DNA of 64,000 nucleotides, taken from Nemertoderma westbladi. Lineage: Eukaryota; Xenacoelomorpha; Nemertodermatida; Nemertodermatidae. Location: NCBI GenBank assembly GCA_032718475.1, contig JAUCBJ010004350.1, positions 94,928 through 158,927 of the forward strand, given 5' to 3'. How positions within the stretch are numbered: the first letter of the stretch is position 1; each line of letters begins with the position of its first letter. Under the pieces are notes generated by a model that was not told where the DNA came from, ran no database searches, and saw only the letters and a list, made by a program, of their open reading frames with translations. Positions 31,006 through 45,590 of this stretch are shown one piece after another. The translations under genes were made by a program, and so were the position numbers.

Positions 31006-34000
31006 GTGGTGTATCAACAACCAGAGAGAATAATGTGTTCTATCTTGTAAAAGTGGTCGCTCTCCACTACTGTGGTGTATCAACAACCAGAGAGAATAAT
31101 GTGTTCTATCTTGTAAAAGTGGCCGCTCTCCACTACTGTGGTGTATCAACAACCAGAGAGAATAATGTGTTCTATCTTGTAAAAGTGGTCGCTCTCCACT
31201 ACTGTGGTGTATCAACAACCAGAGAGAATAATGTGTTCTATCTTGTAAAAGTGGTCGCTCTCCACTACTAACTGTGGTGTATCAACAACCAGAGAGAATA
31301 ATGTGTTCTATCTTGTAAAAGTGGTCGCTCTCCACTACTGTGGTGTATCAACAACCAGAGAGAATAATGTGTTCTATCTTGTAAAAGTGGTCGCTCTCCA
31401 CTACTGTGGTGTATCAACAACCAGAGAGAATAATGTGTTCTATCTTGTAAAAGTGGCCGCTCTCCACTACTGTGGTGTATCAACAACCAGAGAGAATAAT
31501 GTGTTCTATCTTGTAAAAGTGGCCGATCGCCACTACTGTGGTGTATCAACAACCAGAGAGAATAATGTGTTCTATCTTGTAAAAGTGGTCGCTCTCCACT
31601 ACTGTGGTGTATCAACAACCAGAGAGAATAATGTGTTCTATCTTGTAAAATTGGTCGCTCTCCACTACTGTGGTGTATCAACAACCAGAGAGAATAATGT
31701 GTTCTATCTTGTAAAAGTGGCCGATCGCCACTACTGTGGTGTATCAACAACCAGAGAGAATAATGTGTTCTATCTTGTAAAAGTGGTCGCTCTCCACTAC
31801 TGTGGTGTATCAACAACCAGAGAGAATAATGTGTTCTATCTTGTAAAATTGGTCGCTCTCCACTACTGTGGTGTATCAACAACCAGAGAGAATAATGTGT
31901 TCTATCTTGTAAAATTGGTCGCTCTCCACTACTGTGGTGTATCAACAACCAGAGAGAATAATGTGTTCTATCTTGTAAAAGTTGCCGATCTCCACTACTG
32001 TGGTGTATCAACAACCAGAGAGAATAATGTGTTCTATCTTGTAAAAGTGGTCGCTCTCCACTACTGTGGTGTATCAACAACCAGAGAGAATAATGTGTTC
32101 TATCTTGTAAAAGTGGTCGCTCTCCACTACTGTGGTGTATCAACAACCAGAGAGAATAATGTGTTCTATCTTGTAAAAGTGGCCGCTCTCCACTACTGTG
32201 GTGTATCAACAACCAGAGAGAATAATGTGTTCTATCTTGTAAAAGTGGTCGCTCTCCACTACTGTGGTGTATCAACAACCAGAGAGAATAATGTGTTCTA
32301 TCTTGTAAAAGTGGTCGCTCTCCACTACTAACTGTGGTGTATCAACAACCAGAGAGAATAATGTGTTCTATCTTGTAAAAGTGGCCGCTCTCCACTACTG
32401 TGGTGTATCAACAACCAGAGAGAATAATGTGTTCTATCTTGTAAAAGTGGTCGCTCTCCACTACTAACTGTGGTGTATCAACAACCAGAGAGAATAATGT
32501 GTTCTATCTTGTAAAAGTGGTCGCTCTCCACTACTGTGGTGTATCAACAACCAGAGAGAATAATGTGTTCTATCTTGTAAAAGTGGCCGCTCTCCACTAC
32601 TGTGATGTATCAACAACCAGAGAGAATAATGTGTTCTATCTTGTAAAAGTGGCCGCTCTCCACTACTGTGGTGTATCAACAACCAGAGAGAATAATGTGT
32701 TCTATCTTGTAAAAGTGGTCGCTCTCCACTACTGTGGTGTATCAACTACCAGAGAGAATAATGTGTTCTATCTTGTAAAAGTGGTCGCTCTCCACTACTG
32801 TAGTGTATCAACAACCAGAGAGAATAATGTGTTCTATCTTGTAAAAGTGGTCGCTCTCCACTACTGTGGTGTATCAACAACCAGAGAGAATAATGTGTTC
32901 TATCTTGTAAAAGTGGTCGCTCTCCACTACTGTGGTGTATCAACAACCAGAGAGAATAATGTGTTCTATCTTGTAAAAGTGGTCGCTCTCCACTACTGTG
33001 GTGTATCAACAACCAGAGAGAATAATGTGTTCTATCTTGTAAAAGTGGTCGCTCTCCACTACTGTGGTGTATCAACAACCAGAGAGAATAATGTGTTCTA
33101 TCTTGTAAAAGTGGTCGCTCTCCACTACTGTGGTGTATCAACAACCAGAGAGAATAATGTGTTCTATCTTGTAAAAGTGGTCGCTCTCCACTACTGTGGT
33201 GTATCAACAACCAGAGAGAATAATGTGTTCTATCTTGTAAAAGTGGCCGCTCTCCACTACTGTGGTGTATCAACAACCAGAGAGAATAATGTGTTCTATC
33301 TTGTAAAAGTGGCCGCTCTCCACTACTGTGGTGTATCAACAACCAGAGAGAATAATGTGTTCTATCTTGTAAAAGTGGTCGCTCTCCACTACTGTGGTGT
33401 ATCAACAACCAGAGAGAATAATGTGTTCTATCTTGTAAAAGTGGTCGCTCTCCACTACTAACTGTGGTGTATCAACAACCAGAGAGAATAATGTGTTCTA
33501 TCTTGTAAAAGTGGTCGCTCTCCACTACTGTGGTGTATCAACAACCAGAGAGAATAATGTGTTCTATCTTGTAAAAGTGGTCGCTCTCCACTACTGTGGT
33601 GTATCAACAACCAGAGAGAATAATGTGTTCTATCTTGTAAAAGTGGCCGCTCTCCACTACTGTGGTGTATCAACAACCAGAGAGAATAATGTGTTCTATC
33701 TTGTAAAAGTGGCCGCTCTCCACTACTGTGGTGTATCAACAACCAGAGAGAATAATGTGTTCTATCTTGTAAAAGTGGCCGCTCGCCACTACTGTGAGTG
33801 TATCAACAACCAGAGAGAATAATGTGTTCTATCTTGTAAAAGTGGCCGCTCTCCACTACTGTGGTGTATCAACAACCAGAGAGAATAATGTGTTCTATCT
33901 TGTAAAAGTGGTCGCTCTCCACTACTGTGGTGTATCAACAACCAGAGAGAATAATGTGTTCTATCTTGTAAAAGTGGCCGCTCTCCACTACTGTGGTGTA

Positions 34001-37000
34001 TCAACAACCAGAGAGAATAATGTGTTCTATCTTGTAAAAGTGGTCGCTCTCCACTACTGTGGTGTATCAACAACCAGAGAGAATAATGTGTTCTATCTTG
34101 TAAAAGTGGCCGCTCTCCACTACTGTGGTGTATCAACAACCAGAGAGAATAATGTGTTCTATCTTGTAAAAGTGGTCGCTCTCCACTACTGTGGTGTATC
34201 AACAACCAGAGAGAATAATGTGTTCTATCTTGTAAAAGTGGTCGCTCTCCACTACTGTAGTGTATCAACAACCAGAGAGAATAATGTGTTCTATCTTGTA
34301 AAAGTGGTCGCTCTCCACTACTGTGGTGTATCAACAACCAGAGAGAATAATGTGTTATTCTTGTAAAAGTGGTCGCTCTCCACTACTAACTGTGGTGTAT
34401 CAACAACCAGAGAGAATAATGTGTTCTATCTTGTAAAAGTGGCCGCTCGCCACTACTGTGGTGTATCAACAACCAGAGAGAATAATGTGTTCTATCTTGT
34501 AAAAGTGGCCGCTCTCCACTACTGTAGTGTATCAACAACCAGAGAGAATAATGTGTTATTCTTGTAAAAGTGGCCGCTCTCCACTACTGTGGTGTATCAA
34601 CAACCAGAGAGAATAATGTGTTCTATCTTGTAAAAGTGGTCGCTCTCCACTACTAACTGTGGTGTATCAACAACCAGAGAGAATAATGTGTTCTATCTTG
34701 TAAAAGTGGCCGCTCTCCACTACTGTGGTGTATCAACAACCAGAGAGAATAATGTGTTCTATCTTGTAAAAGTGGCCGCTCTCCACTACTAACTGTGGTG
34801 TATCAACAACCAGAGAGAATAATGTGTTCTATCTTGTAAAAGTGGCCGCTCGCCACTACTGTGGTGTATCAACAACCAGAGAGAATAATGTGTTCTATCT
34901 TGTAAAAATGGCCGCTCTCCACTACTGTGGTGTATCAACAACCAGAGAGAATAATGTGTTCTATCTTGTAAAAGTGGCCGCTCTCCACTACTGTGGTGTA
35001 TCAACAACCAGAGAGAATAATGTGTTCTATCTTGTAAAAGTGGCCGATCTCCACTACAGTGGTTTATCAACAACCAGAGAGAATAATGTGTTCTATCTTG
35101 TAAAAGTGGCCGCTCTCCACTACTGTGGTGTATCAACAACCAGAGAGAATAATGTGTTCTATCTTGTAAAAGTGGCCGCTCTCCACTACTGTGGTGTATC
35201 AACAACCAGAGAGAATAATGTGTTCTATCTTGTAAAAGTGGCTGCTCTCCACTACTAACTGTGGTGTATCAACAACCAGAGAGAATAATGTGTTCTATCT
35301 TGTAAAAGTGGCCGCTCGCCACTACTGTGGTGTATCAACAACCAGAGAGAATAATGTGTTCTATCTTGTAAAAGTGGCCGCTCTCCACTACTGTAGTGTA
35401 TCAACAACCAGAGAGAATAATGTGTTCTATCTTGTAAAAGTGGTCGCTCTCCACTACTGTGGTGTATCAACTACCAGAGAGAATAATGTGTTCTATCTTG
35501 TAAAAGTGGCCGCTCTCCACTACTGTGGTGTATCAACAACCAGAGAGAATAATGTGTTCTATCTTGTAAAAGTGGCCGATCGCCACTACTGTAGTGTATC
35601 AACAACCAGAGAGAATAATGTGTTATATCTTGTAAAAGTGGCCGCTCTCCACTACTGTGGTGTATCAACAACCAGAGAGAATAATGTGTTCTATCTTGTA
35701 AAAGTGGCCGATCTCCACTACTGTGGTGTATCAACAACCAGAGAGAATAATGTGTTCTATATTGTAAAAGTGGCCGATCGCCACTACTGTGGTGTATCAA
35801 CAACCAGAGAGAATAATGTGTTCTATCTTGTAAAAGTGGCCGCTCTCCACTACTGTGGTGTATCAACAACCAGAGAGAATAATGTGTTCTATCTTGTAAA
35901 AGTGGCCGCTCTCCACTACTGTGGTGTATCAACAACCAGAGAGAATAATGTGTTCTATCTTGTAAAAGTGGCCGATCTCCACTACTGTGGTGTATCAACA
36001 ACCAGAGAGAATAATGTGTTATATCTTGTAAAAGTGGCCGATCGCCACTACTGTGGTGTATCAACAACCAGAGAGAATAATGTGTTCTATCTTGTAAAAG
36101 TGGCCGCTCTCCACTACTGTGGTGTATCAACAACCGGAGAGAATAATGTGTTCTATCTTGTAAAAGTGGTCGCTCTCCACTACTGTGGTGTATCAACAAC
36201 CAGAGAGAATAATGTGTTCTATCTTGTAAAAGTGGCCGATCTCCACTACTGTGGTGTATCAACAACCAGAGAGAATAATGTGTTATATCTTGTAAAAGTG
36301 GCCGATCGCCACTACTGTGGTGTATCAACAACCAGAGAGAATAATGTGTTCTATCTTGTAAAAGTGGCCGATCTCCACTACTGTGGTGTATCAACAACCA
36401 GAGAGAATAATGTGTTCTATCTTGTAAAAGTGGCCGATCTCCACTACTGTGGTGTATCAACAACCAGAGAGAATAATGTGTTATATCTTGTAAAAGTGGC
36501 CGATCGCCACTACTGTGGTGTATCAACAACCAGAGAGAATAATGTGTTCTATCTTGTAAAAGTGGCCGATCTCCACTACTGTGGTGTATCAACAACCAGA
36601 GAGAATAATGTGTTCTATCTTGTAAAAGTGGCCGATCTCCACTACTGTGGTGTATCAACAACCAGAGAGAATAATGTGTTCTATCTTGTAAAAGTGGCCG
36701 CTCTCCACTACTGTGGTGTATCAACAACCAGAGAGAATAATGTGTTATATCTTGTAAAAGTGGCCGATCGCCACTACTGTGGTGTATCAACAACCAGAGA
36801 GAATAATGTGTTCTATCTTGTAAAAGTGGCCGCTCTCCACTACTAACTGTGGTGTATCAACAACCAGAGAGAATAATGTGTTCTATCTTGTAAAAGTGGC
36901 CGCTCTCCACTACTGTGGTGTATCAACAACCAGAGAGAATAATGTGTTCTATCTTGTAAAAGTGGCCGATCGCCACTACTGTGGTGTATCAACAACCAGA

Positions 37001-40000
37001 GAGAATAATGTGTTCTATCTTGTAAAAGTGGCCGATCTCCACTACTGTGGTGTATCAACAACCAGAGAGAATAATGTGTTATATCTTGTAAAAGTGGCCG
37101 ATCTCCACTACTGTGGTGTATCAACAACCAGAGAGAATAATGTGTTATATCTTGTAAAAGTGGCCGATCGCCACTACTGTGGTGTATCAACAACCAGAGA
37201 GAATAATGTGTTCTATCTTGTAAAAGTGGCCGATCTCCACTACTGTGGTGTATCAACAACCAGAGAGAATAATGTGTTATATCTTGTAAAAGTGGCCGAT
37301 CTCCACTACTGTGGTGTATCAACAACCAGAGAGAATAATGTGTTATATCTTGTAAAAGTGGCCGATCTCCACTACTGTGGTGTATCAACAACCAGAGAGA
37401 ATAATGTGTTATATCTTGTAAAAGTGGCCGATCGCCACTACTGTGGTGTATCAACAACCAGAGAGAATAATGTGTTCTATCTTGTAAAAGTGGCCGATCT
37501 CCACTACTGTGGTGTATCAACAACCAGAGAGAATAATGTGTTATATCTTGTAAAAGTGGCCGCTCTCCACTACTGTGGTGTATTAACAACCAGAGAGAAT
37601 AATGTGTTCTATCTTGTAAAAGTGGCCGATCTCCACTACTGTGGTGTATCAACAACCAGAGAGAATAATGTGTTCTATCTTGTAAAAGTGGCCGCTCTCC
37701 ACTACTGTGGTGTATCAACAACCAGAGAGAATAATGTGTTCTATCTTGTAAAAGTGGTCGCTCTCCACTACTGTGGTGTATCAACAACCAGAGAGAATAA
37801 TGTGTTCTATCTTGTAAAAGTGGCCGATCTCCACTACTGTGGTGTATCAACAACCAGAGAGAATAATGTGTTCTATCTTGTAAAAGCGGTCGCTCTCCAC
37901 TACTGTGGTGTATCAACAACCAGAGAGAATAATGTGTTCTATCTTGTAAAAGTGGTCGCTCTCCACTACTAACTGTGGTGTATCAACAACCAGAGAGAAT
38001 AATGTGTTCTATCTTGTAAAAGTGGCCGCTCTCCACTACTGTGGTGTATCAACAACCAGAGAGAATAATGTGTTCTATCTTGTAAAAGTGGCCGATCTCC
38101 ACTACAGTGGTTTATCAACAACCAGAGAGAATAATGTGTTCTATCTTGTAAAAGTGGCCGCTCTCCACTACTAACTGTGGTGTATCAACAACCAGAGAGA
38201 ATAATGTGTTCTATCTTGTAAAAGTGGCCGCTCTCCACTACTGTGGTGTATCAACAACCAGAGAGAATAATGTGTTCTATCTTGTAAAAGTGGCCGATCT
38301 CCACTACTGTGGTGTATCAACAACCAGAGAGAATAATGTGTTCTATCTTGTAAAAGTGGCCGCTCGCCACTACTGTGGTGTATCAACAACCAGAGAGAAT
38401 AATGTGTTCTATCTTGTAAAAGTGGCCGCTCTCCACTACTAACTGTGGTGTATCAACAACCAGAGAGAATAATGTGTTCTATCTTGTAAAAGTGGCCGCT
38501 CTCCACTACTAACTGTGGTGTATCAACAACCAGAGAGAATAATGTGTTCTATCTTGTAAAAGTGGCCGCTCTCCACTACTGTGGTGTATCAACAACCAGA
38601 GAGAATAATGTGTTCTATCTTGTAAAAGTGGCCGATCTCCACTACAGTGGTTTATCAACAACCAGAGAGAATAATGTGTTCTATCTTGTAAAAGTGGCCG
38701 CTCGCCACTACTGTGGTGTATCAACAACCAGAGAGAATAATGTGTTCTATCTTGTAAAAGTGGCCGCTCTCCACTACTGTGGTGTATCAACAACCAGAGA
38801 GAATAATGTGTTCTATCTTGTAAAAGTGGCCGCTCTCCACTACTGTGGTGTATCAACAACCAGAGAGAATAATGTGTTCTATCTTGTAAAAGTGGCCGCT
38901 CTCCACTACTGTGGTGTATCAACAACCAGAGAGAATAATGTGTTCTATCTTGTAAAAGTGGCCGCTCGCCACTACTGTGGTGTATCAACAACCAGAGAGA
39001 ATAATGTGTTCTATCTTGTAAAAGTGGCCGCTCTCCATCTACTGTGGTGTATCAACAACCAGAGAGAATAATGTGTTCTATCTTGTAAAAGTGGCCGCTC
39101 TCCACTACTGTGGTGTATCAACAACCAGAGAGAATAATGTGTTCTATCTTGTAAAAGTGGCCGCTCTCCACTACTGTGGTGTATCAACAACCAGAGAGAA
39201 TAATGTGTTCTATCTTGTAAAAGTGGCCGCTCTCCACTACTGTGGTGTATCAACAACCAGAGAGAATAATGTGTTCTATCTTGTAAAAGTGGCCGCTCTC
39301 CACTACTGTGGTGTATCAACAACCAGAGAGAATAATGTGTTCTATCTTGTAAAAGTGGCCGCTCTCCACTACTGTGGTGTATCAACAACCAGAGAGAATA
39401 ATGTGTTCTATCTTGTAAAAGTGGCCGCTCGCCACTACTGTGGTGTATCAACAACCAGAGAGAATAATGTGTTCTATCTTGTAAAAGTGGTCGCTCTCCA
39501 CTACTGTGGTGTATCAACAACCAGAGAGAATAATGTGTTCTATCTTGTAAAAGTGGCCGCTCGCCACTACTGTGGTGTATCAACAACCAGAGAGAATAAT
39601 GTGTTCTATCTTGTAAAAGTGGCCGCTCTCCACTACTGTGGTGTATCAACAACCAGAGAGAATAATGTGTTCTATCTTGTAAAAGTGGTCGCTCTCCACT
39701 ACTGTGGTGTATCAACAACCAGAGAGAATAATGTGTTCTATCTTGTAAAAGTGGCCGCTCTCCACTACTGTGGTGTATCAACAACCAGAGAGAATAATGT
39801 GTTCTATCTTGTAAAAGTGGCCGCTCTCCACTACTGTGGTGTATCAACAACCAGAGAGAATAATGTGTTCTATCTTGTAAAAGTGGTCGCTCTCCACTAC
39901 TGTGGTGTATCAACAACCAGAGAGAATAATGTGTTCTATCTTGTAAAAGTGGCCGCTCTCCACTACTGTGGTGTATCAACAACCAGAGAGAATAATGTGT

Positions 40001-43000
40001 TCTATCTTGTAAAAGTGGCCGCTCGCCACTACTGTGGTGTATCAACAACCAGAGAGAATAATGTGTTCTATCTTGTAAAAGTGGTCGCTCTCCACTACTG
40101 TGGTGTATCAACAACCAGAGAGAATAATGTGTTCTATCTTGTAAAAGTGGTCGCTCTCCACTACTGTGGTGTATCAACAACCAGAGAGAATAATGTGTTC
40201 TATCTTGTAAAAGTGGTCGCTCTCCACTACTGTGGTGTATCAACAACCAGAGAGAATAATGTGTTCTATCTTGTAAAAGTGGCCGCTCTCCACTACTGTG
40301 GTGTATCAACAACCAGAGAGAATAATGTGTTCTATCTTGTAAAAGTGGCCGCTCTCCACTACTGTGGTGTATCAACAACCAGAGAGAATAATGTGTTCTA
40401 TCTTGTAAAAGTGGCCGCTCTCCACTACTGTGGTGTATCAACAACCAGAGAGAATAATGTGTTCTATCTTGTAAAAGTGGCCGCTCTCCACTACTGTGGT
40501 GTATCAACAACCAGAGAGAATAATGTGTTCTATCTTGTAAAAGTGGCCGCTCTCCACTACTGTGGTGTATCAACAACCAGAGAGAATAATGTGTTCTATC
40601 TTGTAAAAGTGGCCGCTCTCCACTACTGTGGTGTATCAACAACCAGAGAGAATAATGTGTTCTATCTTGTAAAAGTGGCCGCTCTCCACTACTGTGGTGT
40701 ATCAACAACCAGAGAGAATAATGTGTTCTATCTTGTAAAAGTGGTCGCTCTCCACTACTGTGGTGTATCAACAACCAGAGAGAATAATGTGTTCTATCTT
40801 GTAAAAGTGGTCGCTCTCCACTACTGTGGTGTATCAACAACCAGAGAGAATAATGTGTTCTATCTTGTAAAAGTGGTCGCTCTCCACTACTGTGGTGTAT
40901 CAACAACCAGAGAGAATAATGTGTTCTATCTTGTAAAAGTGGCCGCTCTCCACTACTGTGGTGTATCAACAACCAGAGAGAATAATGTGTTCTATCTTGT
41001 AAAAGTGGCCGCTCTCCACTACTGTGGTGTATCAACAACCAGAGAGAATAATGTGTTCTATCTTGTAAAAGTGGCCGCTCTCCACTACTGTGGTGTATCA
41101 ACAACCAGAGAGAATAATGTGTTCTATCTTGTAAAAGTGGTCGCTCTCCACTACTACTGTGGTGTATCAACAACCAGAGAGAATAATGTGTTCTATCTTG
41201 TAAAAGTGGCCGCTCTCCACTACTGTGGTGTATCAACAACCAGAGAGAATAATGTGTTCTATCTTGTAAAAGTGGTCGCTCTCCACTACTGTGGTGTATC
41301 AACAACCAGAGAGAATAATGTGTTCTATCTTGTAAAAGTGGCCGCTCTCCACTACTGTGGTGTATCAACAACCAGAGAGAATAATGTGTTCTATCTTGTA
41401 AAAGTGGCCGCTCTCCACTACTGTGGTGTATCAACAACCAGAGAGAATAATGTGTTCTATCTTGTAAAAGTGGCCGCTCTCCACTACTGTGGTGTATCAA
41501 CAACCAGAGAGAATAATGTGTTCTATCTTGTAAAAGTGGCCGCTCTCCACTACTGTGGTGTATCAACAACCAGAGAGAATAATGTGTTCTATCTTGTAAA
41601 AGTGGCCGCTCTCCACTACTGTGATGTATCAACAACCAGAGAGAATAATGTGTTCTATCTTGTAAAAGTGGCCGCTCTCCACTACTGTGGTGTATCAACA
41701 ACCAGAGAGAATAATGTGTTCTATCTTGTAAAAGTGGCCGCTCTCCACTACTGTGGTGTATCAACAACCAGAGAGAATAATGTGTTCTATCTTGTAAAAG
41801 TGGCCGCTCGCCACTACTGTGGTGTATCAACAACCAGAGAGAATAATGTGTTCTATCTTGTAAAAGTGGCCGCTCTCCACTACTGTGGTGTATCAACAAC
41901 CAGAGAGAATAATGTGTTCTATCTTGTAAAAGTGGTCGCTCTCCACTACTGTGGTGTATCAACAACCAGAGAGAATAATGTGTTCTATCTTGTAAAAGTG
42001 GTCGCTCTCCACTACTGTGGTGTATCAACAACCAGAGAGAATAATGTGTTCTATCTTGTAAAAGTGGCCGCTCTCCACTACTGTGGTGTATCAACAACCA
42101 GAGAGAATAATGTGTTCTATCTTGTAAAAGTGGTCGCTCTCCACTACTGTGGTGTATCAACAACCAGAGAGAATAATGTGTTCTATCTTGTAAAAGTGGC
42201 CGCTCTCCACTACTGTGGTGTATCAACAACCAGAGAGAATAATGTGTTCTATCTTGTAAAAGTGGCCGCTCTCCACTACTGTGGTGTATCAACAACCAGA
42301 GAGAATAATGTGTTCTATCTTGTAAAAGTGGTCGCTCTCCACTACTGTGGTGTATCAACAACCAGAGAGAATAATGTGTTCTATCTTGTAAAAGTGGCCG
42401 CTCTCCACTACTGTGGTGTATCAACAACCAGAGAGAATAATGTGTTCTATCTTGTAAAAGTGGCCGATCTCCACTACTGTGGTGTATCAACAACCAGAGA
42501 GAATAATGTGTTCTATCTTGTAAAAGTGGCCGCTCTCCACTACTGTGGTGTATCAACAACCAGAGAGAATAATGTGTTCTATCTTGTAAAAGTGGTCGCT
42601 CTCCACTACTAACTGTGGTGTATCAACAACCAGAGAGAATAATGTGTTCTATCTTGTAAAAGTGGCCGCTCGCCACTACTGTGGTGTATCAACAACCAGA
42701 GAGAATAATGTGTTCTATCTTGTAAAAGTGGCCGCTCTCCACTACTGTGGTGTATCAACAACCAGAGAGAATAATGTGTTCTATCTTGTAAAAGTGGCCG
42801 CTCTCCACTACTGTGGTGTATCAACAACCAGAGAGAATAATGTGTTCTATCTTGTAAAAGTGGCCGATCGCCACTACTGTGGTGTATCAACAACCAGAGA
42901 GAATAATGTGTTCTATCTTGTAAAAGTGGTCGCTCGCCATTACTGTGGTGTATCAACAACCAGAGAGAATAATGTGTTCTATCTTGTAAAAGTGGCCGCT

Positions 43001-43439
43001 CTCCACTACTAACTGTGGTGTATCAACAACCAGAGAGAATAATGTGTTCTATCTTGTAAAAGTGGCCGATCGCCACTACTGTGGTGTATCAACAACCAGA
43101 GAGAATAATGTGTTCTATCTTGTAAAAGTGGTCGCTCGCCATTACTGTGGTGTATCAACAACCAGAGAGAATAATGTGTTCTATCTTGTAAAAGTGGCCG
43201 CTCTCCACTACTGTGGTGTATCAACAACCAGAGAGAATAATGTGTTCTATCTTGTAAAAGTGGCCGATCGCCACTACTGTGGTGTATCAACAACCAGAGA
43301 GAATAATGTGTTCTATCTTGTAAAAGTGGTCGCTCGCCATTACTGTGGTGTATCAACAACCAGAGAGAATAATGTGTTCTATCTTGTAAAAGTGGCCGCT
43401 CTCCACTACTAACTGTGGTGTATCAACAACCAGAGAGAA
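31006..43439. repeat. 66-bp satellite, main part (about 188 units)
   Basis: The same unit as left of the BEL/Pao element. The main variable site is GTGG(C/T)CG(C/A)TC(T/G)CCACTAC. Between 35.5 and 37.7 kb units with GATCGCC and TTATATC alternate with standard ones in a higher-order pattern. 70-bp units with an extra TAAC recur, for example near 31,268, 32,328, 36,843, 37,971 and 42,609. Because 66 is a multiple of three, both strands stay open for more than 3 kb (39,011-42,612); I see no reason to call this coding. Confidence 0.98.
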
Positions 43440-44299
43440 TCCACGAAGCTAAGGAAAATCAACTACTTTCGCTAAGAAAGATTTTCCTTAGCTGAGATGG
43501 TCTATTCATAGTGGGCTATTTTACTTGTATGGAGCAGATTTAGTGTTTTTTGGTCGGGGAAAAAACTAGCCTTTAAAAGTACCCTGAAATTTTGCATGTA
43601 TATACAACTCATCAAGGCGCGTCGTGTGGGATGGGTCTCATCTCCAGGAAAAATCTGCTTTCCATGGCAACGGACTTAGAAAAAAGTCTATGTATTTCAA
43701 GTCAATATTTGTAACACTATTTGTAGGAAAACTATAATACATATAAACTTGGGGTTTCTCAACACAACTATAAGGTCCATAGCAGAGCCGATTGAGGTTA
43801 AATAGAAAATCCAGTTACCTTGGCAACCGGGCTAAACAGATGTTAAAATTTTTAAAATGTTAATTTGAAGCCTAAGGTTAAGGTGTGATGACTTGGGACC
43901 AATCCCTACCCCCACTATATAACTTATTCTGCATCCGAATTACATTGTTCTATTTTTCAGTTACCATGACAACCGCTGAAAACAGATGTTTCTATGCAAA
44001 AATTACTCATTTGGACATAGACTTCATTATAAAATTTTATGAAAATGGGTATGTGTTACTGGACCACTAGTTGGAAATTTTAGTGAAACTCAAACATTCC
44101 AGAAATATATAGATACCATGGTAACTGGAGTTTATTAAAGTCTATATCATTCAAGTCTAAATTCAATACACTATTTCTAGCAAAATGATGTAATATATAT
44201 AAATTTGGGGTTTTGCAACTCATTTATAAGATCCATATACAAGCCGTTCGAGGTTAATTACACAATCCAGTTACCATAGCAACAAGACTAAACAGATGT

Positions 44300-45567
44300 T
44301 CCACGAAGCTAAGGAAAATCAACTACTTTCACTAAGAAAGATTTTCCTTAGCTGAGATGGTCTATTCATAGTGGGCTATTTTACTTGTATGAGGCAGATT
44401 TGGTTTTTTTTGACCGGTGAAAAAACTAGCCTTTAAAAGTACCCTGAAATTTTGCATGTATATACTACTCGACGAGGCGCATCTTTTGGGCCAGGTCTAA
44501 TATCCAGGAAAAATCTGGTTTCCATGGCAACGGACTTCAAAAAAAGTCTATGTATTTCAAGTCAATATTTATAACTCTATTTGTAGGAAAACTATAATAG
44601 ATATAAACTTGGGGTTTCTCAACTCAACTATAAGGTCCATAGCAGAGCCGATTGAGGTTAAATAGAAAATCCAGTTACCTTGGCAACCGGGACAAACAGA
44701 TGTTAAAATTTATAAAATGTTAATTTGAAGCCTAAGGTTAAGGTGTTATGTCTTGGGACCAACCCCTACCCCCACTATATGACTTATTCTGCGTCCGAAT
44801 TTCATTGTTTAATTTTGCAGTTACCATGACAACCGCTGAAAACAGATGTTTTTATACAAAATAACTCATTTGGACATAGACTTCGCGATAAAATTTTACG
44901 AAATTGGATATGTGTTATCTGGACCACTAGTTGAAACTTTTAGTAAAACCTAAAACATTCCATAAATATCTTGTTACCATGGTAACTGGAGTTTATTAAA
45001 GTCGATATCATTCAAGTCTAAATTCAATACTCTATTTGCAGCAAAATAATGTAATAAATATAAATTTGGGGTTTTGCAAGTCATCTGTAAGGTCCATATA
45101 CAATCCATTCGAGGTTAATTACACAATCCAATTACCATAGCAACAAGACTAAACAGATGTTAAAATTTCTAAAATGATAATTTGAAACACAAGTTAATAG
45201 TATTATGACTTGGGACCAAGACCTACCCCCATTATATGACTTATTCTGCATCCGAATTACATTGTTCTATTTTTCAGTTTCCATGACAACCACTGCAAAC
45301 AGATGCATTATGATAGAAAATCGGTAATTTGGACATAAACTACAATATTTTCTGAAACTTGGTATGTGTTATCTGAACCACAATCTGGACTGAATCTTTT
45401 TTCAAAGGTAAAACCAACAGTTCCAGAGAATTCTAGTTTCCATGGGAATATAAGTTATTTATTGGCAAATGCTACTAAACTAGGCTAAGCAACAAACCAA
45501 ATTATGGCCCTTTGTTTAATTTTCCTTAGCTTCGTGGTTGCATTTCCTTTAGGAAATGCCTTTCTAG
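44300..45567 (+). mobile_element. Helitron-like copy 2 (1268 bp), nested in copy 1
   Basis: TCCACG start and CTTTCTAG end, inserted after CAGATGT. It is followed by 23 bp repeating its own left flank (TAGCAACAAGACTAAACAGA...), so it was later duplicated together with its flank. Confidence 0.8.
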
Positions 45568-45590
45568 TAGCAACAAGACTAAACAGATGT

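Noticed and set aside
39011-42612. Overlapping open frames of about 1180 codons on both strands
   Set aside because: They are the 66-bp satellite read in a multiple-of-three unit; 70-bp units break them at each end and there is no start context, domain or codon bias.
31006-43439. CRISPR-like regular repeats
   Set aside because: Units are contiguous with no variable spacers, and the context is eukaryotic.
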